The notes beneath the pieces are model-generated. The model saw only the letters and a list, made by a program, of their open reading frames with translations. It did no database searches and had not been told where the DNA came from. DNA of 64,000 nucleotides from JANWHQ01 sp963775275 (GTDB lineage Bacteria > Pseudomonadota > Alphaproteobacteria > Caulobacterales > Caulobacteraceae): positions 4,419,370 through 4,483,369 of the forward strand of contig CAVZII010000005.1 of NCBI GenBank assembly GCA_963775275.1. The letters run 5' to 3'. Each line of letters opens with the position of its first letter. The first letter of the stretch is position 1. Of the stretch, positions 39,366 to 48,138 are shown in pieces. The translations under genes and the position numbers were made by a program.

Positions 39366-40634
39366 ATGGTCTCGGCGCAGCCGGCCAGGACGGCCACGGG
39401 CCGGCGATGGCTCACCTACGAGAACGCCCTTCTCCTGCTCCTGGGGTCGAGCTTCGGCTTCGCCTTCTTCGACCGGCAGGCGATCACCTTCCTCACCCCG
39501 TTCATCGTCACCGACCTGCACCTGAACAACACCCAGGTCGGCGCCCTGAGCTCGGGCCTGTCGCTGGCCTGGGCGATCTCGGCCTATGCGGTGGCGGCCT
39601 GGTCGGACGCGACGGGCGTGCGCAAGCCGTTCCTGATGGGCGCCATCCTGATCTTCTCGCTGTGCTCGATGGTCTCGGGGCTGGCGGGAAGCTTCGTCAT
39701 GCTGCTCGCCGCGCGGGTGGTGATGGGCGCCGTCGAGGGGCCGTTCCTGCCGGTGTGCCTGGCGATCATGTCGACCGCGTCCTCGCCCTCGCGGCGCGGA
39801 CTGAACGTCGGGATCATGCAGAACGTCTTCAGCGCGACACTGCTGTTCCTGGCGCCCATGGTGCTGGTCTGGCTGGCCCAGGGCTGGGGCTGGCGCTCGG
39901 CCTTCTTCATCTCCGCCGCGCCGGGATTCCTCCTGCTGCTGCTGGTGGCGCGCTTCGTGCGCGAGCCGGCGCGGGCCGCGGCGACGGCAGCCTCGGCGCG
40001 CGAGACCGCCGACGAGGGGCCCAGGCTCGGGATCCTTCAGCTCCTTTCCATCCGCAACATCTGGCTCTGCTGCCTGATCAGCGCCTGCATGGTCGGCTTC
40101 CAGTTGATGCTCGCCACCTTCCTGCCGCTCTACTTCGTGCAGTTCCGCCATTTCGAGCCGGCGAAGATGGCCGTGATCATGAGCCTGCTCGGCGTGGCCA
40201 CGGGGATCGGCGGACCGCTGGTGACGGCCCTGTCGGACCGATTCGGCCGCCGCAGCATGACCGTCGCCTTCTGTCTGGTCGGCCTCTTCGCCCCTGCCGG
40301 CGCGATCTTCTTCTCCGGCTCGCTGGTCCTCGCCGGGGGAATGATCCTGGTCGGCTGGATCTCGTCGGGAACCTTCCCGCTGTTCATGGGCGCGATCCCG
40401 GGCGAGAGCGCGCCCGCCCGCTATGCCGCCACCGTCATGGGCCTGGTGGTCTGCGTCGGCGAGGTGGTCGGCGGCTTCGTCGCCCCGCTCGCGTCCGGCT
40501 GGCTGGCCGACCGGACGAGCCTCGAGGCCCCGATCATCGCCGCGGCCGTGCTGACGCTCTGCGGCGCGGGGCTGGCGCTGCTGCTGAAGGAGACCGCGCC
40601 CGCGAGAACCGCCACCGCCTCCTCGCCGATGTAG
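39366..40634 (+). CDS. MFS transporter
   Basis: A 422-residue MFS protein with 12 helices, ACS-like (FGFAFFDRQAITFLTPFIVT in helix 1; ALSDRFGRRSMTVAFCLVG in the central loop). The start at 39366 has a GGGGGA ribosome site. Its last about eight residues (ATASSPM) are encoded by DNA that is antisense to a dehydrogenase remnant, so the original C-terminus has been replaced. The substrate may relate to the neighbouring oxygenase operon. Confidence 0.85.
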   Translation: MVSAQPARTATGRRWLTYENALLLLLGSSFGFAFFDRQAITFLTPFIVTDLHLNNTQVGALSSGLSLAWAISAYAVAAWSDATGVRKPFLMGAILIFSLCSMVSGLAGSFVMLLAARVVMGAVEGPFLPVCLAIMSTASSPSRRGLNVGIMQNVFSATLLFLAPMVLVWLAQGWGWRSAFFISAAPGFLLLLLVARFVREPARAAATAASARETADEGPRLGILQLLSIRNIWLCCLISACMVGFQLMLATFLPLYFVQFRHFEPAKMAVIMSLLGVATGIGGPLVTALSDRFGRRSMTVAFCLVGLFAPAGAIFFSGSLVLAGGMILVGWISSGTFPLFMGAIPGESAPARYAATVMGLVVCVGEVVGGFVAPLASGWLADRTSLEAPIIAAAVLTLCGAGLALLLKETAPARTATASSPM

Positions 40635-40771
40635 AGGCGCACCGCGCCCGGCAGCTCGCCGGCGGCGCTGTCGTCCCTCAGCCGCGCCTCCATCCGGCGG
40701 ATCAGCAGCATCCGCTCGTAGAGCTCGAGCAGCTGGTCATCGGACGGCGCGAAGTTCCACTGGCCGCTCAT
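40606..40771 (-). pseudogene. Remnant of a TPP-dependent dehydrogenase E1 alpha subunit
   Basis: About 55 codons from an ATG at 40771 encode the N-terminus of a pyruvate/2-oxoacid dehydrogenase E1 alpha subunit (DDQLLELYERMLLIRRMEAR, then VRLYIGEEAVAV). Similarity ends where the 3' end of the MFS gene begins on the opposite strand. The rest of the gene, including the TPP-binding part, is missing, so a deletion has joined the two loci. Confidence 0.8.
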
Positions 40772-40872
40772 GCTCGTTTCCTCCGCGGCGAGTCCTAGCC
40801 CCGCCCAGATCCGTAGCGTCGACAACGATCGCCGCGCCGCCCGGCGGTCGGCCGCACAGTGAAACGGGCCGG

Positions 40873-41718
40873 CTATGAATTGAAGACGGCGTAGGCCCTG
40901 GCCTCGACGCTGATGCGGATGCCCTTGTCGGCGGGACAGGACGGATCGGTGAAGGCGCTGTGCGGCGCGCCGGCGAGCCAGACGGGCTCGTTGCCGTAGG
41001 CGCGGAAGATCAGAGCCTCGTCCGGGCGCATGTCGCTGAAGTAGATCCAGCGGTGCGCCGGGTTGTGGCGCACCAGATAGGCCTCGGCGGTCATCCAGGG
41101 CTCGGGCCCCTCGTCGTAGACGCCGTCGGCCTCCACCAGGTCCTCGCGCGCGACGGTGCGCACGTCGCAGACCGCCAGCGGCATGTCCTGGGGCGGGTCG
41201 GAGACCACTCGCCAGATGTTGTAGCCGACCAGCCGCTCGCCGGGCTTCAGGTCCTCGGCCTCGATCCCGAAGAAGCGGCTCGGAACCAGGCCGTGGGCGG
41301 TCCTGGGCGTGCAGTCCACGTGCGGGAAGTAGGCCGGCTGGGAGTTGGAGCCGGTCATGTAGCGGGGAGAGCGCGGCGAGAACCGCATGTGCCCGCCGGG
41401 GAAACCCACCACCCGCTTGGCGCCGGTCACGCTGCGGATCAGCTCGGCCAGCTCCTGACCGTACCTGGCCCGCACCTCGGAACGGTCGGCGAAGTCCCGG
41501 ATCGCCGTCTTGTGCGGGGCGAGCATGACCCCTTCGCGCTCGAGCGTCGGCGGCTCCGCCCAGGTGCGCGCGTCGTGGAAGGTCACGGCCTGCACGTCCT
41601 GGCGCCAGTTGTCGCGGCGGTGGTCCTGGGCGTGGAAGCGCGGCTTCTCCGGCGCGCCGCCGAAGTAGCTGATGGACGCCTCCACCGTCCGGCCCGAGGG
41701 CGCCGGGTCCTGCGGCAT
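40873..41718 (-). CDS. CmcJ/NvfI-family oxygenase (copy 3 of 3)
   Basis: A 281-residue, more divergent member of the family at 9776 and 15612. It keeps the HxD pair (FPHVDCT), MPLAVCDVRTVAREDLVEAD, NPAHRWIYFSDMRPDEALIF and the late His/Arg (PHSAFTDP, RISVEARA). Putative iron(II)/2-oxoglutarate enzyme. It lies downstream of the carotenoid-oxygenase and SDR genes on the same strand, so a role in the same catabolic or modifying pathway is plausible. Confidence 0.82.
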   Translation of the reverse strand: MPQDPAPSGRTVEASISYFGGAPEKPRFHAQDHRRDNWRQDVQAVTFHDARTWAEPPTLEREGVMLAPHKTAIRDFADRSEVRARYGQELAELIRSVTGAKRVVGFPGGHMRFSPRSPRYMTGSNSQPAYFPHVDCTPRTAHGLVPSRFFGIEAEDLKPGERLVGYNIWRVVSDPPQDMPLAVCDVRTVAREDLVEADGVYDEGPEPWMTAEAYLVRHNPAHRWIYFSDMRPDEALIFRAYGNEPVWLAGAPHSAFTDPSCPADKGIRISVEARAYAVFNS

Positions 41719-41783
41719 GATCGCCTCCCTATGGCGTTTCGCTCACCGTCCAGGCGGCCGGCGGGTCCGTCAAGCCCGGCTGG

Positions 41784-42548
41784 TCAGTGCGCGGTCTGGG
41801 CGCCGTCGATCACGAAGGTCTGGCCGGTGGCGAAGCTCGCCATGTCCGAGCAGAGGTAGAGCACCATGCCGGTGATCTCCTCGGGCTGGGCGGCGCGGCC
41901 CACGGGGCTGTGCTCGATCAGCGCCTTCAGGAAGGCCGGATCGTCGATCCAGCGCTGGGTCATGGGGGTCTGCACGAACCCGGGGGCCAGGGCGTTGATG
42001 CGGATGTTGCGCCCGGCGTAATCCAGGGCGCCGGCCTTGGTGAGGCCTATGACCCCGTGCTTGGCCGCGACGTAGGGCGCCATGCCGGGGTCGGCCACCA
42101 GTCCCGCGATGGAGGCGGTGTTGACGATCGCCCCGCCGCCCGCCTTCAGCATGTGGCGGATCTCGTACTTCATGCACAGGAACACGCCCAGCAGGTCCAC
42201 CGCCAGGATGTCGTCGAAGACGTCGTCCGCCATCTCGGCCAGCGGCAGGGTCGGCGGCAGGATCCCGGCGTTGTTGAAGGCGCAGTCGAGCCGGCCAAAG
42301 GCCGAGACGGTGGCGTCCACGAGGTCGGACACCTGCTTGGCCTTGCGCACGTCGGTGGGCCTGAAGAAGGCCTGACCGCCGAGGGCGTTGATCTCGGCCA
42401 CCGTCTCGTTGGCGCGCTCGTCGACGTCGCCGATGGCCACCATGGCGCCCTGTCTGGCGAAGGCGACGGCCGTCGCGCGGCCGATGCCGGTGGCGCCGCC
42501 GGTGACCAGGACGGCCTTGCCTGTGTAGTCGAGCAGATTGGGCGCCAT
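41784..42548 (-). CDS. Short-chain dehydrogenase/reductase
   Basis: A 254-residue classical SDR: TGGATGIG (cofactor loop, about 16-23), NNAG (92-95), and catalytic S146, Y159 and K163 (YVAAK). D41 after strand 2 suggests NAD(H) preference. The gap to the carotenoid oxygenase stop is 29 bp; together they could cleave a substrate to aldehydes and oxidise or reduce the products. Confidence 0.9.
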   Translation of the reverse strand: MAPNLLDYTGKAVLVTGGATGIGRATAVAFARQGAMVAIGDVDERANETVAEINALGGQAFFRPTDVRKAKQVSDLVDATVSAFGRLDCAFNNAGILPPTLPLAEMADDVFDDILAVDLLGVFLCMKYEIRHMLKAGGGAIVNTASIAGLVADPGMAPYVAAKHGVIGLTKAGALDYAGRNIRINALAPGFVQTPMTQRWIDDPAFLKALIEHSPVGRAAQPEEITGMVLYLCSDMASFATGQTFVIDGAQTAH

Positions 42549-42577
42549 CGGGCTCTCCTGGAGACTGGTCGGACCGC

Positions 42578-43996
42578 TCAGGCCGTGATCTGCGAGCCGT
42601 CGGCCCAGCTCGTATGGTAGCCGGGACGAAGGCGGATCGGCAGGCGCAGCGTCGCGAAGGGGCCCGCCTCGATGTCCTGGGCCTCGAACAGGAAGACGTC
42701 GGTGCGCATCTCCCTGGCGCGGGTGGCGACCTGGATGACGTAGCCGTCGCCCTCGCTCGCGCCGGGCCTGCGCGGGATGAAGCAGGGCTCCTGCAGGGGC
42801 GTGTCCTCGCCCGCGTCGAAGACCTTGGTCCGACCGGTGGAAAGATCGAGGTGGCCCAAGGTGTTGCGCGTCCCGCCGAAGCCCAGGATCCAGCCGTGGC
42901 GGTAGGGAGACATCTGGTAGCGGTCGTCGGTCCTGGGGAACTCGCCGACGAAGTCGGTGAGCTGGGTCGCGCTCTCGAAGCCGTCGGAATTGGACGCCAT
43001 GTCCACCGTCCAGCGCGTCATCCGCGAGGCGGCCCTGGACGGGTCCCAGGGTTTGTCGATCTCGGGGAAGAACGGGAACATGTTGCCCTCGGCCCGCGGC
43101 ACGTCGATCGAGACCCTGGTCCCCTCGTTGAACGCGTTCATCACGTGCGAGCAGAACTGGTTGGGCGCCTTGAACCAGCGGATGTCGGCGCCCTCCCCGC
43201 CCCGCGGCATCACGCCGAGGAAGATGTCCTTGCTGGAATCCCAGGCGTAGTGCGGCTTGCCGGCTTTCAGCGCCTCTTCGCCCACGCCGCAGACCGGGAT
43301 GATCGGGAAGATCACATAGTCGCGGGTCACGCCCCAGTCGTGCAGCATCGAATAGTAGGGGACCTGGAACCAGGCGTGGTGCGTGACCCGGCCTTCGGGA
43401 CTGATCTCGTAGTAGCAGACGTCCCTGGAATAGAGCCCCTTGCCGGCGAAGCCGAAGGCGATCATCTGGCCCGTCTGCGGGTCGATCTTGGGGTGGGCGG
43501 TGAAGGTCGGCCCCGGCAGGGTCCCCCCGAAATCCCAGGCGCTGTCCAGGGTCTCCAGCGTCAAGGGATCCATCGCCACGGGCGGGGAGTCCTCGCGCAG
43601 CGCCAGGAGCTTGCCGGCGAAGACCACCGGATTGGTGTTGGCGAGGTTGCGGTTCATCCCCTGGACCGAGGGGTCGTCGGTGAAGGGGTTGCGATACTTG
43701 CCGAAGAGTGCGCGGCCGGCCGCCCGCTCGGCCTTGAACCGCTCGGTCCTGACGTAGCGGTGGGTCAGGCTGACCCGCCCGCCCTTGAACCGGAAGGTCG
43801 AGACCGAGCCGTCGGCGTTGAACGGCACGTCGTCCAGGAACCTCGGCGGGTACTGGTGATCGGGCGCGACGCGGTAGAAGGCGCCGTCGAGGTCCTCGGG
43901 CAGCCGGCCCTCGACCTCCAGGTCGGCGATGTCGACCTCGATCCGGCTCGGCGCATTGACGCCCCGGAACATGGGAATGTCGGGAAACATCCGCAT
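42578..43996 (-). CDS. Carotenoid/lignostilbene cleavage oxygenase family
   Basis: A 472-residue RPE65/carotenoid-oxygenase family protein. The four iron-binding histidines are visible: H168 (TAHPK), H219 (MLHD), H284 (FCSHVMN) and H461 (GYHTSW). It is a seven-bladed propeller enzyme that splits C=C bonds of carotenoids or stilbenes. In soil alphaproteobacteria such proteins often act on lignin-derived stilbenes, but the substrate is not decided here. GGAGG seven bases before the ATG at 43996. Divergent from a MarR gene across 250 bp. Confidence 0.88.
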   Translation of the reverse strand: MRMFPDIPMFRGVNAPSRIEVDIADLEVEGRLPEDLDGAFYRVAPDHQYPPRFLDDVPFNADGSVSTFRFKGGRVSLTHRYVRTERFKAERAAGRALFGKYRNPFTDDPSVQGMNRNLANTNPVVFAGKLLALREDSPPVAMDPLTLETLDSAWDFGGTLPGPTFTAHPKIDPQTGQMIAFGFAGKGLYSRDVCYYEISPEGRVTHHAWFQVPYYSMLHDWGVTRDYVIFPIIPVCGVGEEALKAGKPHYAWDSSKDIFLGVMPRGGEGADIRWFKAPNQFCSHVMNAFNEGTRVSIDVPRAEGNMFPFFPEIDKPWDPSRAASRMTRWTVDMASNSDGFESATQLTDFVGEFPRTDDRYQMSPYRHGWILGFGGTRNTLGHLDLSTGRTKVFDAGEDTPLQEPCFIPRRPGASEGDGYVIQVATRAREMRTDVFLFEAQDIEAGPFATLRLPIRLRPGYHTSWADGSQITA

Positions 43997-44246
43997 CGGC
44001 GATCCTCCGCACCGGCCGTCATCTAGCACGCCCGCGCGGGCCGGGCGCGAGTTGGCGGCGCCTGCCGAACCGTTGTCAAGACATCGTTCCTGACCTGCCC
44101 GCCGAGGCGGCGGCTGGCCGTGGAAGGCGCCCGCCGCGCCCGCATTGATCGAGGAACAGCTCACGGGGAGAATGACCCGCGTTGATTCCGGCGCCCGGCG
44201 ACGGCGTCCGGAGCGGTCAGGACCCGGCTGGGGGAGGGTTTCTCGA

Positions 44247-44825
44247 GTGGCGATCCGCAGGCCGAACCTGGGGCGGGGCGCGCGGGCGAGCGCCGCTGCG
44301 CCCGACAGCCCCACGGCCGCCATGGACGGCTTCATCACGGTCCGCATCGTGCAGCTGGCCGAGATCATCAGCCGCGGCGCGAGCCAGGTCTTCGAGACGC
44401 GGTTCGGGGTCAAGAACACCGAGCTTCGCATCCTGGTCCACCTGGCGCGCGGGCCCCTGGCCGTCAACGAGCTGGCCCGGCGCACCCACGTGGACAAGGG
44501 CTGGATCAGCCGCTCACTGCGCGCCCTGGAGGCGCGCGGCCTGGTCGTGCGAACCCCGCACCCCACCGACAGCCGCGCGTCCCTGGTCTCGCTGACCGAT
44601 CAGGGCGAGGCCCTGGTCGACCGCTTCGCGCCCGTGGCCGCGGCGCGGAACCGGCGGCTCTTGGCGGGCCTGGACGAGGCGGAGGTCCGCCGCATCTTCG
44701 ACGCCCTGATGCTCAGGGCCGAGGACATCCTGATGAACCCGAACCTGTCCGGACCCGAGCCCCTGCCCCCGCCCCCGCCGGGCGCGCGCGCCGCGCGGCG
44801 GGGCCGCAAGCCTTCAGGCGCCTGA
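44247..44825 (+). CDS. MarR-family regulator
   Basis: A 192-residue protein with a MarR winged helix (FETRFGVKNTELRILVHLAR, THVDKGWISRSLRALEARGL, wing DSRASLVSLTDQG) and a proline/arginine-rich tail. The start is taken as GTG 44247 with GGGGAGG ahead; ATG 44322 is an alternative. Divergent to the carotenoid-oxygenase operon, its likely target, with response to an aromatic ligand typical of the family. Confidence 0.82.
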   Translation: MAIRRPNLGRGARASAAAPDSPTAAMDGFITVRIVQLAEIISRGASQVFETRFGVKNTELRILVHLARGPLAVNELARRTHVDKGWISRSLRALEARGLVVRTPHPTDSRASLVSLTDQGEALVDRFAPVAAARNRRLLAGLDEAEVRRIFDALMLRAEDILMNPNLSGPEPLPPPPPGARAARRGRKPSGA

Positions 44826-45155
44826 CGCGAGGTCTTCGGCGGACCGTCCCGCTGGCGCGGCCGCAGTCTTGGCGATCCCCTCGGCGCGCGGCCCGAGGCA
44901 GTGGGCGGACGCGAGATAGGCCCCGTCGGCCATCCGCTGCCAGACCAAGCCGCGGTCGGCCAGCGTCTTCAGCACCCGCAGCAGCGTCGCCTTGGGAAGG
45001 CCGGTCAGGACGTGAAGATCGCGAAGGCGCACGCCGCTCTCGGCCCGCACGGCCTGCAGCACGTCCAGGCCCCGCTCCAGAGCGCGGATCGTCCGGGCCG
45101 GCGAGGCCGCGGGCCGCCGGGAAGACATCGTCGCGCGCTGGTTGATGGCGTCCAT
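44814..45155 (-). pseudogene. IclR-family regulator, HTH domain only (truncated)
   Basis: 113 residues comprising the IclR N-terminal winged helix (TIRALERGLDVLQAV, LRDLHVLTGLPKATLLRVLK, YLASAHCLG). The roughly 170-residue ligand domain is absent; the frame ends in an Ala-rich tail overlapping the MarR 3' end by 12 bp. Probably truncated by rearrangement, although a stand-alone DNA-binding protein could still be made. Confidence 0.75.
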
Positions 45156-45476
45156 GGCGTGAACCGCGATCCGCAGGCCAATGGCGCGGGCCAGCTCATT
45201 GATTACGTTGTGCAGACAACAAGATCAACCGGCCGCCGAGGCTCTCGGCGGCGAAGACGCCTTGTGGAGCCGTGCGCCGCGGCGCGTCAGCGGATGTCCG
45301 GAAGAATGGCGGTGACGGAGTCCGCCGACATTGAGTTCGGTGAGGTCCGAGGCATTCCCGGAAAGCTTCTCTAGCGATTTGATTTTATTGTACTCTTCTG
45401 GTCGACTTGTGCGAAGACATCCAATGTGGTTCAGAGAAAGCCGACGCAAATTTGTAGGCTGAATTGTGGATTGAAT
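45156..45476. other. Intergenic region left of the integrase
   Basis: No supported gene. Base composition becomes clearly AT-richer from about 45370 (runs of ATTTGATTTTATTG), in contrast to the flanks, consistent with the edge of an acquired segment. I saw no tRNA-like sequence that could serve as an attachment site. Confidence 0.5.
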
Positions 45477-46670
45477 ATGGCCCGGACGATCCATCGCCTT
45501 ACCGCACGGACAGTGTCGGCCGCGTCCAAGCCGGGCCTCTATTCGGACGGCGCCGGCCTGAACCTGCGAGTGACACCCTCAGGCACCAAAGGCTGGGTGT
45601 TCCGATATATGCTTCAGGGGAAGCCTAGAACCATGGGCCTTGGCCCCGTCCGCGACGTCTCCCTCGCCGATGCACGGGCCGCAGCTCACGGTGCAGGCTC
45701 CTCCTCCGCGATCGTCGCGATCCCATCGACCTCCGCAAGGCCAGAAACGAAATGAGGTCTGGCTAGAGCAAGCCGGAACCAGGACCTTCCATGATTGCGC
45801 AGAAGCTTATCTCGCATCGCACCGAACTGGCTGGAAGAACAAGAAACATGTCGCCCAGTGGGCGGCGACTTTCCGACCTACGCCTACCCGGTCATCGGCA
45901 ACCTGCCCGTCCAGGCGATCGACACTAATCTCGTGCTGAACGTGCTCGAGCCCGTGTGGCACACGAAGACTGAAACCGCGTCGCGGGTCCGTGGACGGAT
46001 GGAGTCCATCCTCGATTGGGCGACTGTCAGGAAGTATCGGGTTGGTGAGAATCCGGCACGATGGAAGGGACACCTCGACAAGCTACTGCCTCAGCGCTCT
46101 CGCGTGCGCGCCGTCGTGCACCACGCCGCCCTACCCTATTCCGACGCCCCCCAATTCATTGCCCGTCTGCGCCAGCTTCACAGCTTCAGCGCGCGCGGCC
46201 TGGAGTTCGCCATTCTCACAGCTGCCCGCACCGGGGAAGTCATCGGCGCGACGTGGAACGAGTTCGATCTTCGTGCCGGTGTGTGGGCCATCCCCGCCAG
46301 CCGAATGAAGGCGAAGCGCGAGCACCGGGTCCCGCTCTCCGACGCGGCCAATTCGGTTCTGATGGAGTTGAAGGAATTCACGGACGGTGACTTCGTTTTC
46401 CAAGGCGGGCGACAGGGACGGCCGCTCTCGAACATGGCGTTTCTGCAGCTTCTGAAGCGCCTGAATCGCTCAGATCTGACGGTGCATGGATTCCGATCCA
46501 CCTTCCGTGACTGGGCCGCGGAGCGGACTGACCACTCTCACGAGGTCATCGAAATGGCGCTGGCTCACACCATCTCGAACAAGGTCGAGGCCGCCTATCG
46601 TCGTGGTGACCTTTTCGAGAAGAGGCGTGTTCTACTCCAGGACTGGGCTGCATTCCTTGGGCCCGTAAAT
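45477..46670 (+). pseudogene. P4-type tyrosine recombinase/integrase, frameshifted
   Basis: Three frames together encode an almost complete integrase. An N-terminal DUF4102-like arm domain (LTARTVSAASKPGLYSDGAG, GWVFRYMLQGKPRTMGLGPV) is followed, after a shift near 45700, by the core-binding region (RTFHDCAEAYLASHRTGWKN). After a second shift near 45862 comes the catalytic domain with Arg in TAARTGEVIGATW, His-Arg in HGFRSTFRDWAAER, His in ALAH and Tyr in VEAAYRRGDLFEKR. Coding is otherwise clean. Past about 46670 the frame continues into unrelated sequence, so the 3' end is also altered. Codon use is less GC-biased than its neighbours, as expected for a horizontally acquired gene. Confidence 0.8.
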
Positions 46671-47210
46671 CTTCCCGAAGTAGCGTCGCCTTCGGGAAGA
46701 TTCTCAGCTCGCCGCCCCAGCGGCCAAGCGTCGAGAGAATTCCCTCATCGACGATCAGCGCCGAAATCTGGGTTACTGTCCGAGGCGTCCGAACTAAGTA
46801 CTCGGCCACCTCGGCCTCGCTCACGCCGAAATCCATGACCCGTGCGATGCTGTGCTTGGCCATTTGCATGAGGTCCTTCAGCGTTTGCATTGGCCTCCCA
46901 AAAGCGCACACGCGGAGGCCCGGCAGCCACCACTTATTCGCCAGTTTCCTGTGATCATTCAATCAGATATGCTGCTCTACGTGTACAAAGACCAGCAATC
47001 ATACCAACACGCTCTATCGGGGCTGTTCGAGGCCAGACTGATTTCAGCACGTTCTGCGCTTTGTGACTCCGTGGGTGTCCACTGAGCCGTTATTGGACCC
47101 GATCAGCCACTTTGGAGGTTTGCCTCGCGGAGGGGATGGAGTACCGTTTCACCAGGGCAAGTTGAGTTATCAGCGCTTGAACCGGCGTGCTGGACCGGGG
47201 GGTAGGTGGA
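46671..47210. other. Region between integrase and CsgG-like gene
   Basis: Mixed-composition DNA. On the minus strand an open frame beginning near 46890 (LKDLMQMAKHSIARVMDFGV, SEAEVAEYLVRTPRTVTQIS, LSTLGRWGGELRIF) looks protein-like but runs into antisense integrase sequence, so it may be a truncated gene fragment. No other feature is supported. Confidence 0.3.
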
Positions 47211-48138
47211 ATGAAGTCGATCGTATGCGGTCTTGCGGCCGCGCTGTTGCTTCTGGCTCCGACGCAGTCGTTCGCCCAGAAGGGCAAGCCCGTCGTGGCC
47301 ATCTATCAGATGGACGATCTCACGCGCAGCGGACAGGCCGAGACCTTCTCGGCGATGATCGAGACCGCGATCGAGACCACCAACAAGTTCCGCGTGATCG
47401 AGCGCCAGCACCTGGGCACCCTGGTCGGCGAGCAGCAGCGGGCCAAGGCGGGCCTGGTCACCTCCAACCACCCGGGCAAGGTCGGCGGCTTCGAAGGCGC
47501 GGACTTCCTCATCTACGGGACGATCACGACGCTTTCGCTGGTGAGCAAGGCAGACTTCGGCGCCAACATCGGAACCAGCTTCGTCGCCGGCCTGCTCGGC
47601 GCGCGCAACCAGCCGATGCCCAACTGCAACGACACCTATGCGACGCTCGGAGTCGACATCAAGATCACCGACGCGGACACGGGCGAAGTCAGGTACGCGA
47701 CCCGCATCAACGAGAAGCAGAAGTCCTCGGCCGCCTGCGGCGGACGCCGTCGGCCAGATCGACGCGGCCGCGCTGCTGCGCTCGGCGGCGGACAATGTCG
47801 CCACGGACTTGGTCACGACCATCTATCCGATCCAGATCGCTGCCGTGGAGCCAGATGGCACCATCGTCCTGAACTATGGCCAGGGCGCCGTGGAACAAGG
47901 GTCTGTGATGGGCGTCTACTCCAAGGGCGCAGCCATCCGCGATCCCGCCACCGGCGAAGTCATCGCCAACGACGAGACGAACCTCGGCTTCATCCAGGAT
48001 CACCGACGTGCTGGGCCGCATCTCCAAGGCGATGCCGATCAGCGAGTTCACTTCCGCGCCGGCCATAGGCTCCATCGTCAGGCCGGCGACCGACGACGAC
48101 ATGCACAAGCTCGACGACATGCGTAAGAAAGGCGGTGA
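47211..48138 (+). CDS. CsgG/HfaB-like exported protein (frameshifted in this sequence)
   Basis: A signal peptide (about 1-22) is followed by the CsgG-type domain: VVAIYQMDDLTRSGQAETFS, KFRVIERQHLGTLVGEQQRA, GADFLIYGTITTLSLVSK, LGVDIKITDADTGEVRYATR. It continues after single-base shifts near 47740 and 47998 with VATDLVTTIYPIQIAAVEPD and VLGRISKAMPISEFTS. CsgG proteins form outer-membrane pores for curli secretion, and HfaB anchors holdfast in Caulobacter. The Cys of a lipobox is not evident, so it may be periplasmic. TGATG overlap with the next gene. Confidence 0.72.

Noticed and set aside
46546..46962. A 138-residue minus-strand gene
   Set aside because: The first part looks protein-like, but the last third is antisense to the integrase and no family was recognised; mentioned only as a possible fragment.
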